Source: Kitasatospora griseola | Lineage (GTDB): Bacteria; Actinomycetota; Actinomycetes; Streptomycetales; Streptomycetaceae | Assembly (NCBI RefSeq): GCF_014648555.1 | Contig: NZ_BMRI01000016.1 | Location: 35,754 to 99,753, forward strand | Direction: 5' to 3' | Length of the DNA stretch: 64,000 nt | Part shown: positions 1-7,852 of the stretch, piece after piece | Layout: every line of letters begins with the position of its first letter | Position numbering within the stretch: the first letter of the stretch is position 1 | Notes under the pieces: generated by a model | Databases searched by the model: none | Seen by the model: only the letters and a program-made list of their open reading frames with translations | Told to the model about the DNA's origin: nothing | Translations under genes and position numbers: made by a program

Positions 1-699
1 GCGCTGCTGGTCGCCGCCCGCGCCGTGGCCGGCCTGCCCGGGCTGCGCGAGCGCGACCGGCAGGCGCTCACCCGGGCCGTCGCCAAGATCGAGGACGCGG
101 CCGGCGAGAGCGCCGAGTCCGCGGCCCGGATCGGCGTCACCTTCGAGGCCGAGGGCACCGTCTTCGCGGACATCGACCGGGCGCTCAGCGAGGGTCGGCT
201 GATCTGGCTGCGCTACTGGTCGCACGGCCGCGGCGAGCTCACCGAGCGCGAGGTCGACCCGATCCGGCTGGTCACCGAGGGGCACACCTACCTGGAAGGC
301 TGGTGCCGCACCTCCGAGGACCGGCGGACCTTCCGGCTCGACCGGATCGCCGAGATCAAGGTCCTCGACGAGCCCGCCAACCCGCCCCGGATGCAGCCTC
401 GCGACCTGTCCGCGGGCCTGGTGGCGCCCGCCGCCGACGACCCCGAGGTGGTGGTCGAGGTCGGCCCCGGCGGCCGCTGGGTCGCCGAGTACTACACCCA
501 CGACAGCGCCGAGGAACTCCCCGACGGCGGCCTGCGGATCACCCTGCGCTCCGCCGAGCCGTCCGGCCTGCGCACGCTCGCCCTGCGGCTCGGCCGGGAC
601 GGCCGGATCACCAAGCCGCCGCAGCTCGCCGAACAGGCCCGCACCGCCGCCCTGGCCGCGCTGGAGCACTACCGGGACGGACAGGTCCGAACCACGTGA
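1..699 (+). CDS. pafC: PafC-like WYL-domain transcriptional regulator, 5' end cut by window
   Basis: The reading frame is open from base 1, so the N-terminal part lies outside the window; a GTG at 25 is internal to the frame and probably not the start. The visible part contains a WYL-type ligand-sensing region (roughly residues 50-115 of the visible part, around LIWLRYWSHGRGELTEREVD) followed by a C-terminal WCX-like extension. PafB/PafC proteins are DNA-damage-responsive regulators encoded beside the proteasome accessory genes in actinobacteria. The gene directly precedes a small zinc-ribbon gene and tatA/tatC, the usual actinobacterial order, and this supports PafC over other WYL regulators. 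The stop overlaps the next GTG (GTGA), so translation is probably coupled. Confidence 0.85.
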   Translation, partial: ALLVAARAVAGLPGLRERDRQALTRAVAKIEDAAGESAESAARIGVTFEAEGTVFADIDRALSEGRLIWLRYWSHGRGELTEREVDPIRLVTEGHTYLEGWCRTSEDRRTFRLDRIAEIKVLDEPANPPRMQPRDLSAGLVAPAADDPEVVVEVGPGGRWVAEYYTHDSAEELPDGGLRITLRSAEPSGLRTLALRLGRDGRITKPPQLAEQARTAALAALEHYRDGQVRTT

Positions 700-926
700 C
701 CGAGGGCACCAGATTCAAGGTGTACTGCTCGCAGTGCCGGGAGAAGGTCGAGCTCCCGGCCCCCGAGTTCCGGCTGGCGCTCGGCGCCAGCCGGGAACGC
801 ACCTTCTACAGCTTCACCTGCCCGGCCTGCGGCGCGTCCGTCCGCAAGATCGCCGGGGAGCGGATCGTCGCCGCGCTCACCGCGGCCGGCGTGCACACCA
901 TGCGGCTGCTGCCGGTGGACGGATAG
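696..926 (+). CDS. Small zinc-ribbon-like protein (76 aa)
   Basis: GTG at 696 overlaps the pafC stop. The product has two Cys pairs, CSQC near residue 10 and CPAC near residue 45, spaced as in a zinc ribbon. The rest is not recognised. It is translationally coupled to pafC and precedes the tat genes. A role in nucleic-acid or protein binding is only a guess from the metal-binding pattern. Confidence 0.7.
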   Translation: MTEGTRFKVYCSQCREKVELPAPEFRLALGASRERTFYSFTCPACGASVRKIAGERIVAALTAAGVHTMRLLPVDG

Positions 927-942
927 GAAAGGCCGCACGCAC

Positions 943-1098
943 ATGAACTGGACCCTGGTCGGCGCCGTCCTGCTGTCCACCGCGGGCCTGCTGGTGCTCG
1001 GCGTGCTCGCCGTCCGGCTCTGGCTGGACGCCCGGGCGCTGACCCGCGAGGTGGACGGGGCGGTCGCCGCGCTGCAGCGGGCCGCGGACAGGAACTGA
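943..1098 (+). CDS. Small single-pass membrane protein (51 aa)
   Basis: ATG at 943 opens a 51-residue frame ending TGA at 1096-1098. One hydrophobic segment at about residues 5-24 (LVGAVLLSTAGLLVLGVLAV) is followed by a charged, probably helical tail. Preceding AGGAAAGGC (926-934) gives a plausible ribosome site. It lies between the zinc-ribbon gene and tatA on the same strand. The function is unknown; the coding call rests on start, Shine-Dalgarno site, amphipathic layout and operon position. Confidence 0.6.
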   Translation: MNWTLVGAVLLSTAGLLVLGVLAVRLWLDARALTREVDGAVAALQRAADRN

Positions 1099-1241
1099 CC
1101 GCGCGGGCCCGGTCGCCGAACGTTGGGGACCGGGTTCCCGCCGCGACACCCCGAGCGGCTACCATCGCCCGCAGGGGGAGCTCTGCCTCCCCGGACCTCC
1201 CGGGTCTCCCGGATCTCCCGGACAAGGAAGGCGGTGCTCCG

Positions 1242-1517
1242 ATGCGGATCCTGTCACCCGCCTCGCTGCTGGTCGTCGTGGTGTTCGCCGCGCTGCTGTT
1301 CGGCGGCAAGCGGCTGCCCGACGTGGCGCGGGGGATCGGGCGGTCCCTGCGGATCCTCAAGAGCGAGGGCAAGGCGCTGCGCGGCGAGTTCGCGGCCGGG
1401 GCCCAGGCCCCTGCCGCGCAGTCCGCGGCCGCCGTCGCCGAGCCGGAGCGGGTGGTCAAGTCCGCTCCCGGCGCCTCCGGTGCCCCCGGTGCCTCCCGTA
1501 CCGACCGGGCCGCCTGA
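1242..1517 (+). CDS. tatA: Twin-arginine translocase subunit TatA
   Basis: The 91-aa protein has the TatA/B layout: an N-terminal transmembrane helix (residues 4-20), a hinge with FGGKRLPDVARGIGRSLR, then an amphipathic helix and a disordered Ala/Pro tail. TatA multimers form the pore for folded Tat substrates in the cytoplasmic membrane. An AAGGAAGG ribosome site precedes the ATG. tatC follows after 62 bases. The glycine-rich hinge where TatB would have a Glu supports TatA. Confidence 0.93.
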   Translation: MRILSPASLLVVVVFAALLFGGKRLPDVARGIGRSLRILKSEGKALRGEFAAGAQAPAAQSAAAVAEPERVVKSAPGASGAPGASRTDRAA

Positions 1518-1579
1518 ACCGTACGGCTGCCCGCACCACTTCCGACCACCATCGACGAGCGCACGATTCGAGGACCGGG

Positions 1580-2497
1580 TTGAGCAAGACGACCAAAGCG
1601 CCCAAGGACCCTGAGGGGCGGATGGCGCTGGCCGACCATCTGCGCGAGCTGCGCAACCGGCTGGTCAAGTCACTGCTGGCGATCATCGTTCTCACGATCG
1701 CCGCGGCGTTCTACCACCGGGAACTGGTGGAGTTCCTGATCCGTCCGTTGCCGGCGTGCAATCCGGACGGGTCGCTGCCGGCCGGGCTGAAGCAGTGCGT
1801 GGAGATCTCCAACATCGGTCTGACCACGCCGTTCACCGTCGCGCTGAAGGTCAGCCTCACGGCCGGTGTGGTGGCCGCCACTCCGATCTGGCTGTACCAG
1901 CTCTGGAGGTTCGTGGCGCCCGGCCTGCACCGGCACGAGAAGCGCTACTCGGTGTCGTTCCTGGCGCTCGGCACTCCGCTGTTCCTGGCCGGCGCGGTGC
2001 TCGCCTACGTGGTCATGCCGGTCACGGCGCAGATGCTGATCAGCTTCATCGCGGACGGCGTCAAGTCGATCGTGCCGGTGGAGACCTACCTCGACCTGAT
2101 CACCCGCATGGTGCTGGTGTTCGGCCTGGGCTTCGAGCTGCCGCTGTTCCTGGTGATGCTGAACGTGGTCGGGGTGCTCTCCGGCAAGCGGCTGCTCGGC
2201 TGGTGGCGCGGTTTCGTGATGGGCATCACGGTGTTCGCGGCCTTCGCCACCCCGTCCGCCGAACCGCTGTCGATGCTGGCGCTGGCCGCGCCGATCTGGG
2301 CGCTGTACTTCCTGGCGGCCGGCTTCGGGGTGCTCAACGACAAGCGCAAGGCGGCCCGCAACCCCGATGCGCTGCTCGACGACGAGCAGGCGTCCGAGGT
2401 CGACCTGACGGTGGACGCCATCGAGGACTCGGAGGCGGTGCAGGCCCCGGCCCCGGTGACGGCCGCGCGCCGGGACCAGATCGACGACATCACCTGA
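1580..2497 (+). CDS. tatC: Twin-arginine translocase subunit TatC
   Basis: 305 residues from a TTG start. The N-terminus carries the conserved MALADHLRELRNRLVKS motif of TatC, followed by six predicted membrane helices; the family signature around FGLGFELPLFLVML is present near residue 185. TatC recognises twin-arginine signal peptides and assembles with TatA. The C-terminal tail is acidic and not part of the conserved core. A strong hairpin 19 bases after the stop ends the operon. In mycobacteria helY follows tatC directly; here it is 47.5 kb away. Confidence 0.95.
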   Translation: MSKTTKAPKDPEGRMALADHLRELRNRLVKSLLAIIVLTIAAAFYHRELVEFLIRPLPACNPDGSLPAGLKQCVEISNIGLTTPFTVALKVSLTAGVVAATPIWLYQLWRFVAPGLHRHEKRYSVSFLALGTPLFLAGAVLAYVVMPVTAQMLISFIADGVKSIVPVETYLDLITRMVLVFGLGFELPLFLVMLNVVGVLSGKRLLGWWRGFVMGITVFAAFATPSAEPLSMLALAAPIWALYFLAAGFGVLNDKRKAARNPDALLDDEQASEVDLTVDAIEDSEAVQAPAPVTAARRDQIDDIT

Positions 2498-2515
2498 TCC
2501 GCGAGGATCGCCGTC

Positions 2516-2553
2516 CCGAACGGCCCCGGACCCGACGGTCCGGGGCCGTTCGG
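2516..2553 (+). terminator. Strong hairpin terminator after tatC
   Basis: A 17-bp perfect stem (2516-2532 with 2537-2553) closed by a 4-base CGAC loop starts 19 bases after the tatC stop. It is palindromic and could work in both directions. It separates the paf-tat operon from the hydroxyproline locus. Confidence 0.85.
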
Positions 2554-2597
2554 CGTTCCCGGGCCGGCCGCTCCGGGGATTTGGGCTGGTGGGGGGC

Positions 2598-2633
2598 TTG
2601 TCGGTGCTTCTGGATATGTGACATATTACTGAC
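2598..2633 (+). promoter_or_regulatory. Promoter with 13-bp palindromic operator before the D-hydroxyproline dehydrogenase operon
   Basis: A perfect odd palindrome ATATGTGACATAT occupies 2614-2626. TTGTCG (2598-2603) and CATATT (2622-2627), 18 bases apart, form a plausible -35/-10 pair, so the operator covers the spacer and the -10. The predicted transcription start is at or next to the GTG at 2634, which has no ribosome site, so a leaderless mRNA is likely. The GTGACAT core recurs before the GntR gene and four target genes. Confidence 0.65.
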
Positions 2634-3806
2634 GTGCTGAAGCGAACCTCCTACGACGTCGTGGTGGTCGGCGCCGGTGTGGTCGGCGCCGCCTGCGCCT
2701 ACTACGCGGCCCGGGCCGGACTGCGGGTCGCCGTGGTCGACCGCGGGCCGGTGGCCGGCGGCACCACCGGCGCCGGCGAGGGCAACCTGCTGGTCTCCGA
2801 CAAGGAACCCGGCCCCGAGCTCGACCTCGCGCTGCTCTCCACCACGCTGTGGCGGGAGCTCGCCGAGGAGTTCGGCGACCGGGTCGAGTACGAGCCCAAG
2901 GGCGGCCTGGTGGTCGCCTCCGCGCCCGCCGGACTGGACGCCCTGAACGGCTTCGCCGCGAAGCAGCGGACGGTCGGGGTGGAGGCCGTCCCGGTCGCCG
3001 CGGACTCGCTGCGCGAACTGGAGCCGCACCTCGCGGAGGGCCTGCCCGGCGGCGTGCTCTACCCGCAGGACGCGCAGGTCCAGCCCGCGCTCGCCGCCGC
3101 CCACCTGCTGCGCGCCTCCGGCGCCGAGCGGTACCTGGGCGAGGCCGTCACCGCGCTGCGGCGCGGGCCCGACGGCGCGATCCGCGGCGTGGTCACCGAG
3201 CGCCGGGAGCTGGCCGCGCCCGCCGTCGTCAACGCCGCCGGGACCTGGGGCGGCGCGGTGGCCGAGCTGGCCGGAGTGCGGCTGCCGGTGCTGCCGCGGC
3301 GCGGCTTCGTGCTGGTCACCGAGCCGCTGCCGCGACTCGTCCGCCGCAAGGTCTACGCCGCCGACTACGTCGCCGACGTGGCCTCCGGCTCCGCGGACCT
3401 GCAGTCCTCGGCGGTCGTCGAGGGCACGCCCGCCGGGCCGGTGCTGATCGGCGCCAGCCGGGAGCGGGTCGGCTTCGACCGGACGCTGCGCCCCGAGGTG
3501 CTGCACCGGCTGGCCGCGCAGGCCGTCGCCCTGTTCCCGGTCCTGCGCACGGTCGCCGTGCAGCGCGCGTACCGGGGCTTCCGCCCGTACCTGCCCGACC
3601 ACCTGCCCGCGATCGGCCACGACGCCCGGGTGCCCGGCCTGTACCACGCGTGCGGCCACGAGGGCGCGGGCATCGGGCTCGCGCCGGCGACGGGGCTGCT
3701 GATCGCCCGTCAACTGGCGGGTGAGGCAGTGGAGTTCGAGCTGGCGCCGTTCCGGCCGGAGCGGTTCGACGGGACGGCCGAGGGTTCGGGTTCCGGTGCG
3801 GAGTAG
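2634..3806 (+). CDS. FAD-dependent D-hydroxyproline dehydrogenase, sarcosine-oxidase-beta-like subunit
   Basis: The 390-aa protein starts with a dinucleotide-binding fold (VVVVGAGVVGAACAYYAARAG, split here as VVVVGAGVVG then AACAYYAARAG) and continues as a DAO-family oxidoreductase; the C-terminal GHEGAGIGLAPATG is the usual FAD-contacting loop. In the established pathway, cis-4-hydroxy-D-proline is oxidised to pyrroline-4-hydroxy-2-carboxylate by a three-subunit dehydrogenase: a DAO-type FAD subunit, a small [2Fe-2S] subunit and a second FAD subunit. All three are encoded consecutively here. The HcnABC-type cyanide or opine oxidases share this architecture, but the neighbouring epimerase and deaminase favour hydroxyproline. 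The GTG start is probably leaderless. Confidence 0.82.
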   Translation: MLKRTSYDVVVVGAGVVGAACAYYAARAGLRVAVVDRGPVAGGTTGAGEGNLLVSDKEPGPELDLALLSTTLWRELAEEFGDRVEYEPKGGLVVASAPAGLDALNGFAAKQRTVGVEAVPVAADSLRELEPHLAEGLPGGVLYPQDAQVQPALAAAHLLRASGAERYLGEAVTALRRGPDGAIRGVVTERRELAAPAVVNAAGTWGGAVAELAGVRLPVLPRRGFVLVTEPLPRLVRRKVYAADYVADVASGSADLQSSAVVEGTPAGPVLIGASRERVGFDRTLRPEVLHRLAAQAVALFPVLRTVAVQRAYRGFRPYLPDHLPAIGHDARVPGLYHACGHEGAGIGLAPATGLLIARQLAGEAVEFELAPFRPERFDGTAEGSGSGAE

Positions 3807-3896
3807 GTGAGCGGGCCGGAGGCGCCCGCGCGCGGGTGCCGATGGTCCGGTGGTGTGACCGGTGTGGCAGGTCAACGGTGTCAGGGAGGTGTGAGC

Positions 3897-4205
3897 GTGG
3901 ATCCGCTCGAGTTGGTGGGGGCCGAGCCCGGCCCCGCGCGGACGATTCTGTTCGACGGGCGGCCGGTGTCCGCGCTGCCCGGGCAGACGTTGGCGGCGGC
4001 GTTGTGGGCCGACGGGGTGGTGGCGTGGCGGACGACCCGGGTGGGTGGACGGCCGAGGGGCGCGTTCTGCGGGATCGGACAGTGCTTCGACTGCCTGGCG
4101 ACCGTCAACGGGCGTCCCAATCAGCGGCTGTGTCTGTTGACCGCCGAGCACGGCGACGCCGTCACCACCCAGGAAGGGCACGGACATGGTGAACTCGACG
4201 TCTGA
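3897..4205 (+). CDS. [2Fe-2S] small subunit of D-hydroxyproline dehydrogenase
   Basis: I chose GTG 3897 because AGGGAGG at 3883-3889 sits seven bases upstream; longer frames exist from 3807 and 3891. The 102-aa product is a ferredoxin-like domain with the cluster motif FCGIGQCFDC and a fourth Cys in NQRLC, as in the gamma subunits of HcnA/SoxA-N-terminal type. It carries electrons between the FAD subunits. The stop overlaps the next gene by 20 bases, so the subunits are made in a coupled way. Confidence 0.82.
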   Translation: MDPLELVGAEPGPARTILFDGRPVSALPGQTLAAALWADGVVAWRTTRVGGRPRGAFCGIGQCFDCLATVNGRPNQRLCLLTAEHGDAVTTQEGHGHGELDV

Positions 4206-5589
4206 GCAGGTGCGGTACGACCTCGCCGTGATCGGTGCGGGGCCGGCCGGGTTGGCCGCCGCCGACGCGGCTGCCGGGCTCGGGCTGCGGGTCGCGCTGG
4301 TTGACGCGGGTGCGGGGCTCGGTGGGCAGTACTACCGGCACCCTGCGCCCGAGCTCGGGGCGGCGCGGCCGGACAAGCTGCACCACGGGTGGCGGACGTT
4401 CGCCGAACTGCGGGAGCGCCTGGCGGCGGCCCCGCTGGTCGACCACCTGGCCGGGCACCACGTGTGGGCGGCGGAGCGCGGCGAGGACTGGATCCTGCAC
4501 GCGACCCGCGGGCCGGAGGCCGCCGACCGGGCCACCGTCACGGCCCGGTGCCTGCTGCTGGCCACCGGCGCGTACGAGCGTCAACTGCCCTTCCCCGGCT
4601 GGACGCTGCCCGGCGTGGTGACCGCCGGTGGGGCGCAGGCGATGCTGAAGTCGGGGCTGGTGCTGCCGGGGCGGCGGATCGTGGTGGCGGGCAGCGGCCC
4701 GCTGCTGCTGGCCGCCGCGTCCTCGCTGGCCGCCGCCGGGGCACGGATTCCCGCGATCGTGGAGGCGACCGCCTACCTCGGGTACGCCCGGGGGCTGCCG
4801 GTGCTGGCCGGGAACCCGGCGAAGCTCGCCGAGGGCGCCGAGCACGCGGCCCGGCTGCTGCGGCACGGGGTGCGGCTGCGCCGTCGCTCCGCCGTCGTCG
4901 AGGCGCACGGCACGGACCGGATCACCGGCGTCACCGTGGCCCGGCTGGACGCCCGGTGGAAGCCGGTGCCCGGCACCGAGCGGCGGATCGACTGCGACGC
5001 GCTCGCCGTCGGCCACGGACTCGTCCCGCAGATCGACCTGGCCGTCGAGCTCGGCGCGGACACCGTCACCACCGCCGACGGCACGGCCGCGCTGCGGGTG
5101 GACGCCCAGCAGCGCACCAGCGTGCCCGGGCTGTGGGCGGCGGGGGAGACCTGCGGCGTCGGCGGCGCGGACCTGGCGCTCGCCGAGGGGGTGCTCGCCG
5201 CCCACTCGGTGGCCGGAAAGCCTGCTCCCGCACGGGAGTTGACGGTGCGCCGGCGGCGGCGGGCGTTCGCCGCGCTGATGGCGGCCGCGCACGCGCCCGG
5301 GCCGGACTGGACGGGCTGGGTGACCGACGACACCGACGTCTGCCGGTGCGAGGAAGTCCCGGCGCGGGCCGTCCGGGAGGCCGTCACCGAGCTCGGCGCG
5401 GCCGACGCGCGGACCGTCAAACTGCTCACCCGGGCCGGCATGGGCTGGTGCCAGGGCCGGATGTGCGGGCCCGCGGTGGCCTGCCTGTCCGGCGGCCCGG
5501 TCGGCCGGCCCGACAGCCGGCCGCTGTCCTGCCCCGTTCCGCTGGCCCAGCTGGCGCAGCGGGACGGGACGACGGAGCTCTCCGAGTAG
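4186..5589 (+). CDS. FAD/NAD(P)-binding alpha subunit of D-hydroxyproline dehydrogenase
   Basis: 467 residues. A Rossmann motif (VIGAGPAGLAAADAA) is at the N-terminus, LLATGAYERQLPFPGW near residue 125 is the family's second FAD signature, and a C-terminal BFD-like [2Fe-2S] domain has Cys residues in CRCEE and WCQGRMCGPA. This is the SoxA/HcnB-like subunit that pairs with the two preceding gene products. The start is ATG 4186, inside the preceding gene. The operon ends about 40 bases before a second promoter with a related operator. Confidence 0.82.
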   Translation: MVNSTSEQVRYDLAVIGAGPAGLAAADAAAGLGLRVALVDAGAGLGGQYYRHPAPELGAARPDKLHHGWRTFAELRERLAAAPLVDHLAGHHVWAAERGEDWILHATRGPEAADRATVTARCLLLATGAYERQLPFPGWTLPGVVTAGGAQAMLKSGLVLPGRRIVVAGSGPLLLAAASSLAAAGARIPAIVEATAYLGYARGLPVLAGNPAKLAEGAEHAARLLRHGVRLRRRSAVVEAHGTDRITGVTVARLDARWKPVPGTERRIDCDALAVGHGLVPQIDLAVELGADTVTTADGTAALRVDAQQRTSVPGLWAAGETCGVGGADLALAEGVLAAHSVAGKPAPARELTVRRRRRAFAALMAAAHAPGPDWTGWVTDDTDVCRCEEVPARAVREAVTELGAADARTVKLLTRAGMGWCQGRMCGPAVACLSGGPVGRPDSRPLSCPVPLAQLAQRDGTTELSE

Positions 5590-5603
5590 AGCCGAGTGGG
5601 GCC

Positions 5604-5642
5604 TTGTGCGCCCCCGTCGACCATTTATAAAATGTCACACAT
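5604..5642 (+). promoter_or_regulatory. Promoter and GTGACAT-type operator before the hydroxyproline deaminase gene
   Basis: TTGTGC (5604-5609) and TATAAA (5626-5631), 16 bases apart, resemble a -35/-10 pair. AAATGTCACACAT (5630-5642) overlaps the -10 and the expected start point and holds the GTGACAT core on the minus strand. Twelve of its 13 bases recur upstream of the S9 peptidase gene at 47488-47500. Binding by the GntR regulator encoded at 11756 is inferred. Confidence 0.6.
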
Positions 5643-5661
5643 CATATCGAGGGAGATCCCC

Positions 5662-6570
5662 GTGACTCGCACCGCCCACGACTCCGCCCGCCCCTGGCGC
5701 GGCATCATGGTCGCCACCACCCTGCCGTTCCGCGAGGACCGCAGCGTCGACTACGACGCCTACGCCGACCACGTCCGCTGGCTGCTCGACAACGGCTGCG
5801 ACGGCGTCGTCCCCAACGGCTCGCTCGGCGAGTACCAGACCCTCACCGCCGAAGAGCGCGCCAAGGTGGTCACCACCGCCGTCGAGGCCGCCGGTGACGG
5901 TGCGCGCGTCATGCCGGGCGTCGCCGCCTACGGCAGCGCCGAGTCCCGCCGCTGGGCCGAGCAGGCCGCCGAGGCCGGGGCCGGCTCGGTGCTGCTGCTC
6001 CCGCCGAACGCCTACCGCGCCGACCACGACGCCGTCCGCGCCCACTACGCCGAGGTCGCCAAGGCCGGGGTGCCGATCGTCGCCTACAACAACCCGATCG
6101 ACACCAAGGTCGACCTCGTCCCCGCGCTGCTCGCCGACCTGCACACGGCCGGGCACATCGTCGCCGTCAAGGAGTTCTCCGGCGACGTCCGCCGCGCCTA
6201 CGAGATCGCCGAACTCGCCCCCGGCCTCGACCTGCTGATCGGCGCCGACGACGTCCTGCTGGAGCTCGCGATCGCCGGCGCGGTCGGCTGGATCGCCGGC
6301 TACCCGAACGCGCTGCCCGCCACCAGCGCCGAGCTGTACCACGCCGCCGTGGCCGGCGACCTGGCCACCGCGCTGCCGCTCTACAAGTCGCTGCACTCGC
6401 TGCTGCGCTGGGACTCCAAGACCGAGTTCGTCCAGGCCATCAAGCTCTCCATGGACCTGGCCGGCCGCACCGGCGGACCGACCCGCGCCCCGCGACTGCC
6501 GCTGAGCCCGGAGATCGACGCCGCGGTGCGCGCCGCGACCGAGAAGGCGCTCGCCGAGGGCCACAAGTAG
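5662..6570 (+). CDS. DapA-family pyrroline-4-hydroxy-2-carboxylate deaminase
   Basis: GTG 5662 follows GAGGGAGA and gives 302 aa; a longer frame from 5596 runs through the promoter and is rejected. The protein is a class I aldolase-like TIM barrel of the dihydrodipicolinate synthase family: GSLGEYQTLTAEER near residue 53, the YNNP tyrosine motif near residue 146, and the Schiff-base lysine in IVAVKEFSGD near residue 170. In hydroxyproline breakdown this family converts pyrroline-4-hydroxy-2-carboxylate to 2-oxoglutarate semialdehyde plus ammonia. Its place between the dehydrogenase and epimerase genes supports that role over lysine synthesis or sialate cleavage. Confidence 0.83.
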   Translation: MTRTAHDSARPWRGIMVATTLPFREDRSVDYDAYADHVRWLLDNGCDGVVPNGSLGEYQTLTAEERAKVVTTAVEAAGDGARVMPGVAAYGSAESRRWAEQAAEAGAGSVLLLPPNAYRADHDAVRAHYAEVAKAGVPIVAYNNPIDTKVDLVPALLADLHTAGHIVAVKEFSGDVRRAYEIAELAPGLDLLIGADDVLLELAIAGAVGWIAGYPNALPATSAELYHAAVAGDLATALPLYKSLHSLLRWDSKTEFVQAIKLSMDLAGRTGGPTRAPRLPLSPEIDAAVRAATEKALAEGHK

Positions 6571-6655
6571 AGCCCGCCCCATGCCCCGACCCGGACCGGC
6601 GACCTCGGGGGCGCCGGTCCGGGCCGGACCACCAGCCGTCAGGAGAGGACCCGCG

Positions 6656-7663
6656 ATGCGGACCCGCCACGTCTTCCACGCCGTCGACTCGCACACCGAG
6701 GGCATGCCCACCCGGGTGATCACCGGCGGCTTCGGCACCATCCCCGGCGCCACCATGGCCGAGCGGCGCACCCACTTCCAGCAGCACCTGGACCACTTCC
6801 GCACGCTGCTGATGTACGAGCCGCGCGGCCACGCCGCGATGAGCGGCGCGATCCTGCAGCCGCCCACCCGGCCGGACGCCGACTTCGGCGTGCTCTACAT
6901 CGAGGTGTCGGGCCTGCTGCCGATGTGCGGCCACGGCACGATCGGCGTCGCCACCGTCCTGGTCGAGACCGGCATGGTCCCGGTGGTCGAACCCGTCACC
7001 ACCGTCCGCCTCGACACCCCCGCCGGGCTGGTGGTCGCGGACGTCCAGGTGCGGGGCGGCGCGGCCGTCGGCGTCACCATCCGCAACGTCGCCTCGTTCT
7101 CGGTCGAGCTCGACCGCAAGCTCGACGTGCCCGGGTACGGCTCGGTGACGTATGACCTGGCGTACGGCGGCAACTACTACGCGATCCTGCCGCTGGAGCA
7201 GTTCGGGCTGCCGTTCGAGCGGGAGCGCAAGGACGACATCCTGGCGGCCGGGCTGGCCATGATGGACGCGATCAACGCCTCGGAGGAGCACCGCCCCGTG
7301 CACCCCGAGAACCCGTCCATCCACAGCTGCCACCACGTCCAGCTGCTCGCGCCCGGCTCCGACGCCGTCCACTCCCGGCACGCGATGGCCATCCACCCCG
7401 GCTGGTTCGACCGCTCCCCGTGCGGGACGGGCACCTCGGCGCGGATGGCCCAGCTGCACGCGCGGGGCGAGCTGGCGCTCGGCGTGGACTTCCGCAACGA
7501 CTCCTTCCTCGGCACCACGTTCGTTGGTCGCCTGGTGGAGGAGACCACGGTGGCCGGCGTGCCCGCCGTGGTGCCGACCGTCACCGGCCGGGCCTGGGTG
7601 ACGGGGACGGCGCAGTACTTCCTCGACCCGACGGATCCGTTCCCGGCCGGGTTCCTGCTGTAG
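6656..7663 (+). CDS. 4-Hydroxyproline 2-epimerase (proline racemase family), copy 1
   Basis: ATG 6656 follows AGGAGAGG; 335 aa. Both catalytic thiols of the family are present, in PMCGHGTIG and SPCGTGTSARM. The Cys/Cys pair means a racemase or epimerase rather than a trans-3-hydroxyproline dehydratase, in which one Cys is replaced. The enzyme would turn trans-4-hydroxy-L-proline into cis-4-hydroxy-D-proline, the substrate of the upstream dehydrogenase. A second family member lies at 9758. Proline racemase activity cannot be excluded. Confidence 0.85.
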   Translation: MRTRHVFHAVDSHTEGMPTRVITGGFGTIPGATMAERRTHFQQHLDHFRTLLMYEPRGHAAMSGAILQPPTRPDADFGVLYIEVSGLLPMCGHGTIGVATVLVETGMVPVVEPVTTVRLDTPAGLVVADVQVRGGAAVGVTIRNVASFSVELDRKLDVPGYGSVTYDLAYGGNYYAILPLEQFGLPFERERKDDILAAGLAMMDAINASEEHRPVHPENPSIHSCHHVQLLAPGSDAVHSRHAMAIHPGWFDRSPCGTGTSARMAQLHARGELALGVDFRNDSFLGTTFVGRLVEETTVAGVPAVVPTVTGRAWVTGTAQYFLDPTDPFPAGFLL

Positions 7664-7852
7664 CCGGGGCGCCGCGCGTGACGGGGGGCGCGCGGCACAC
7701 GGCATGCGGTGGGCGGCGTCCGGTCCGTGCGGCATGGACGGCCGCGTCCTGCGGAAGGAACAGGTCGGCGGCGGCCCGTCCTTCCGTTCCGCCCGTTGTG
7801 CGTCCCCGGCCGGGCGGGCCCCGAATTTCTTGCAACGAAAGGTGTTTCGATC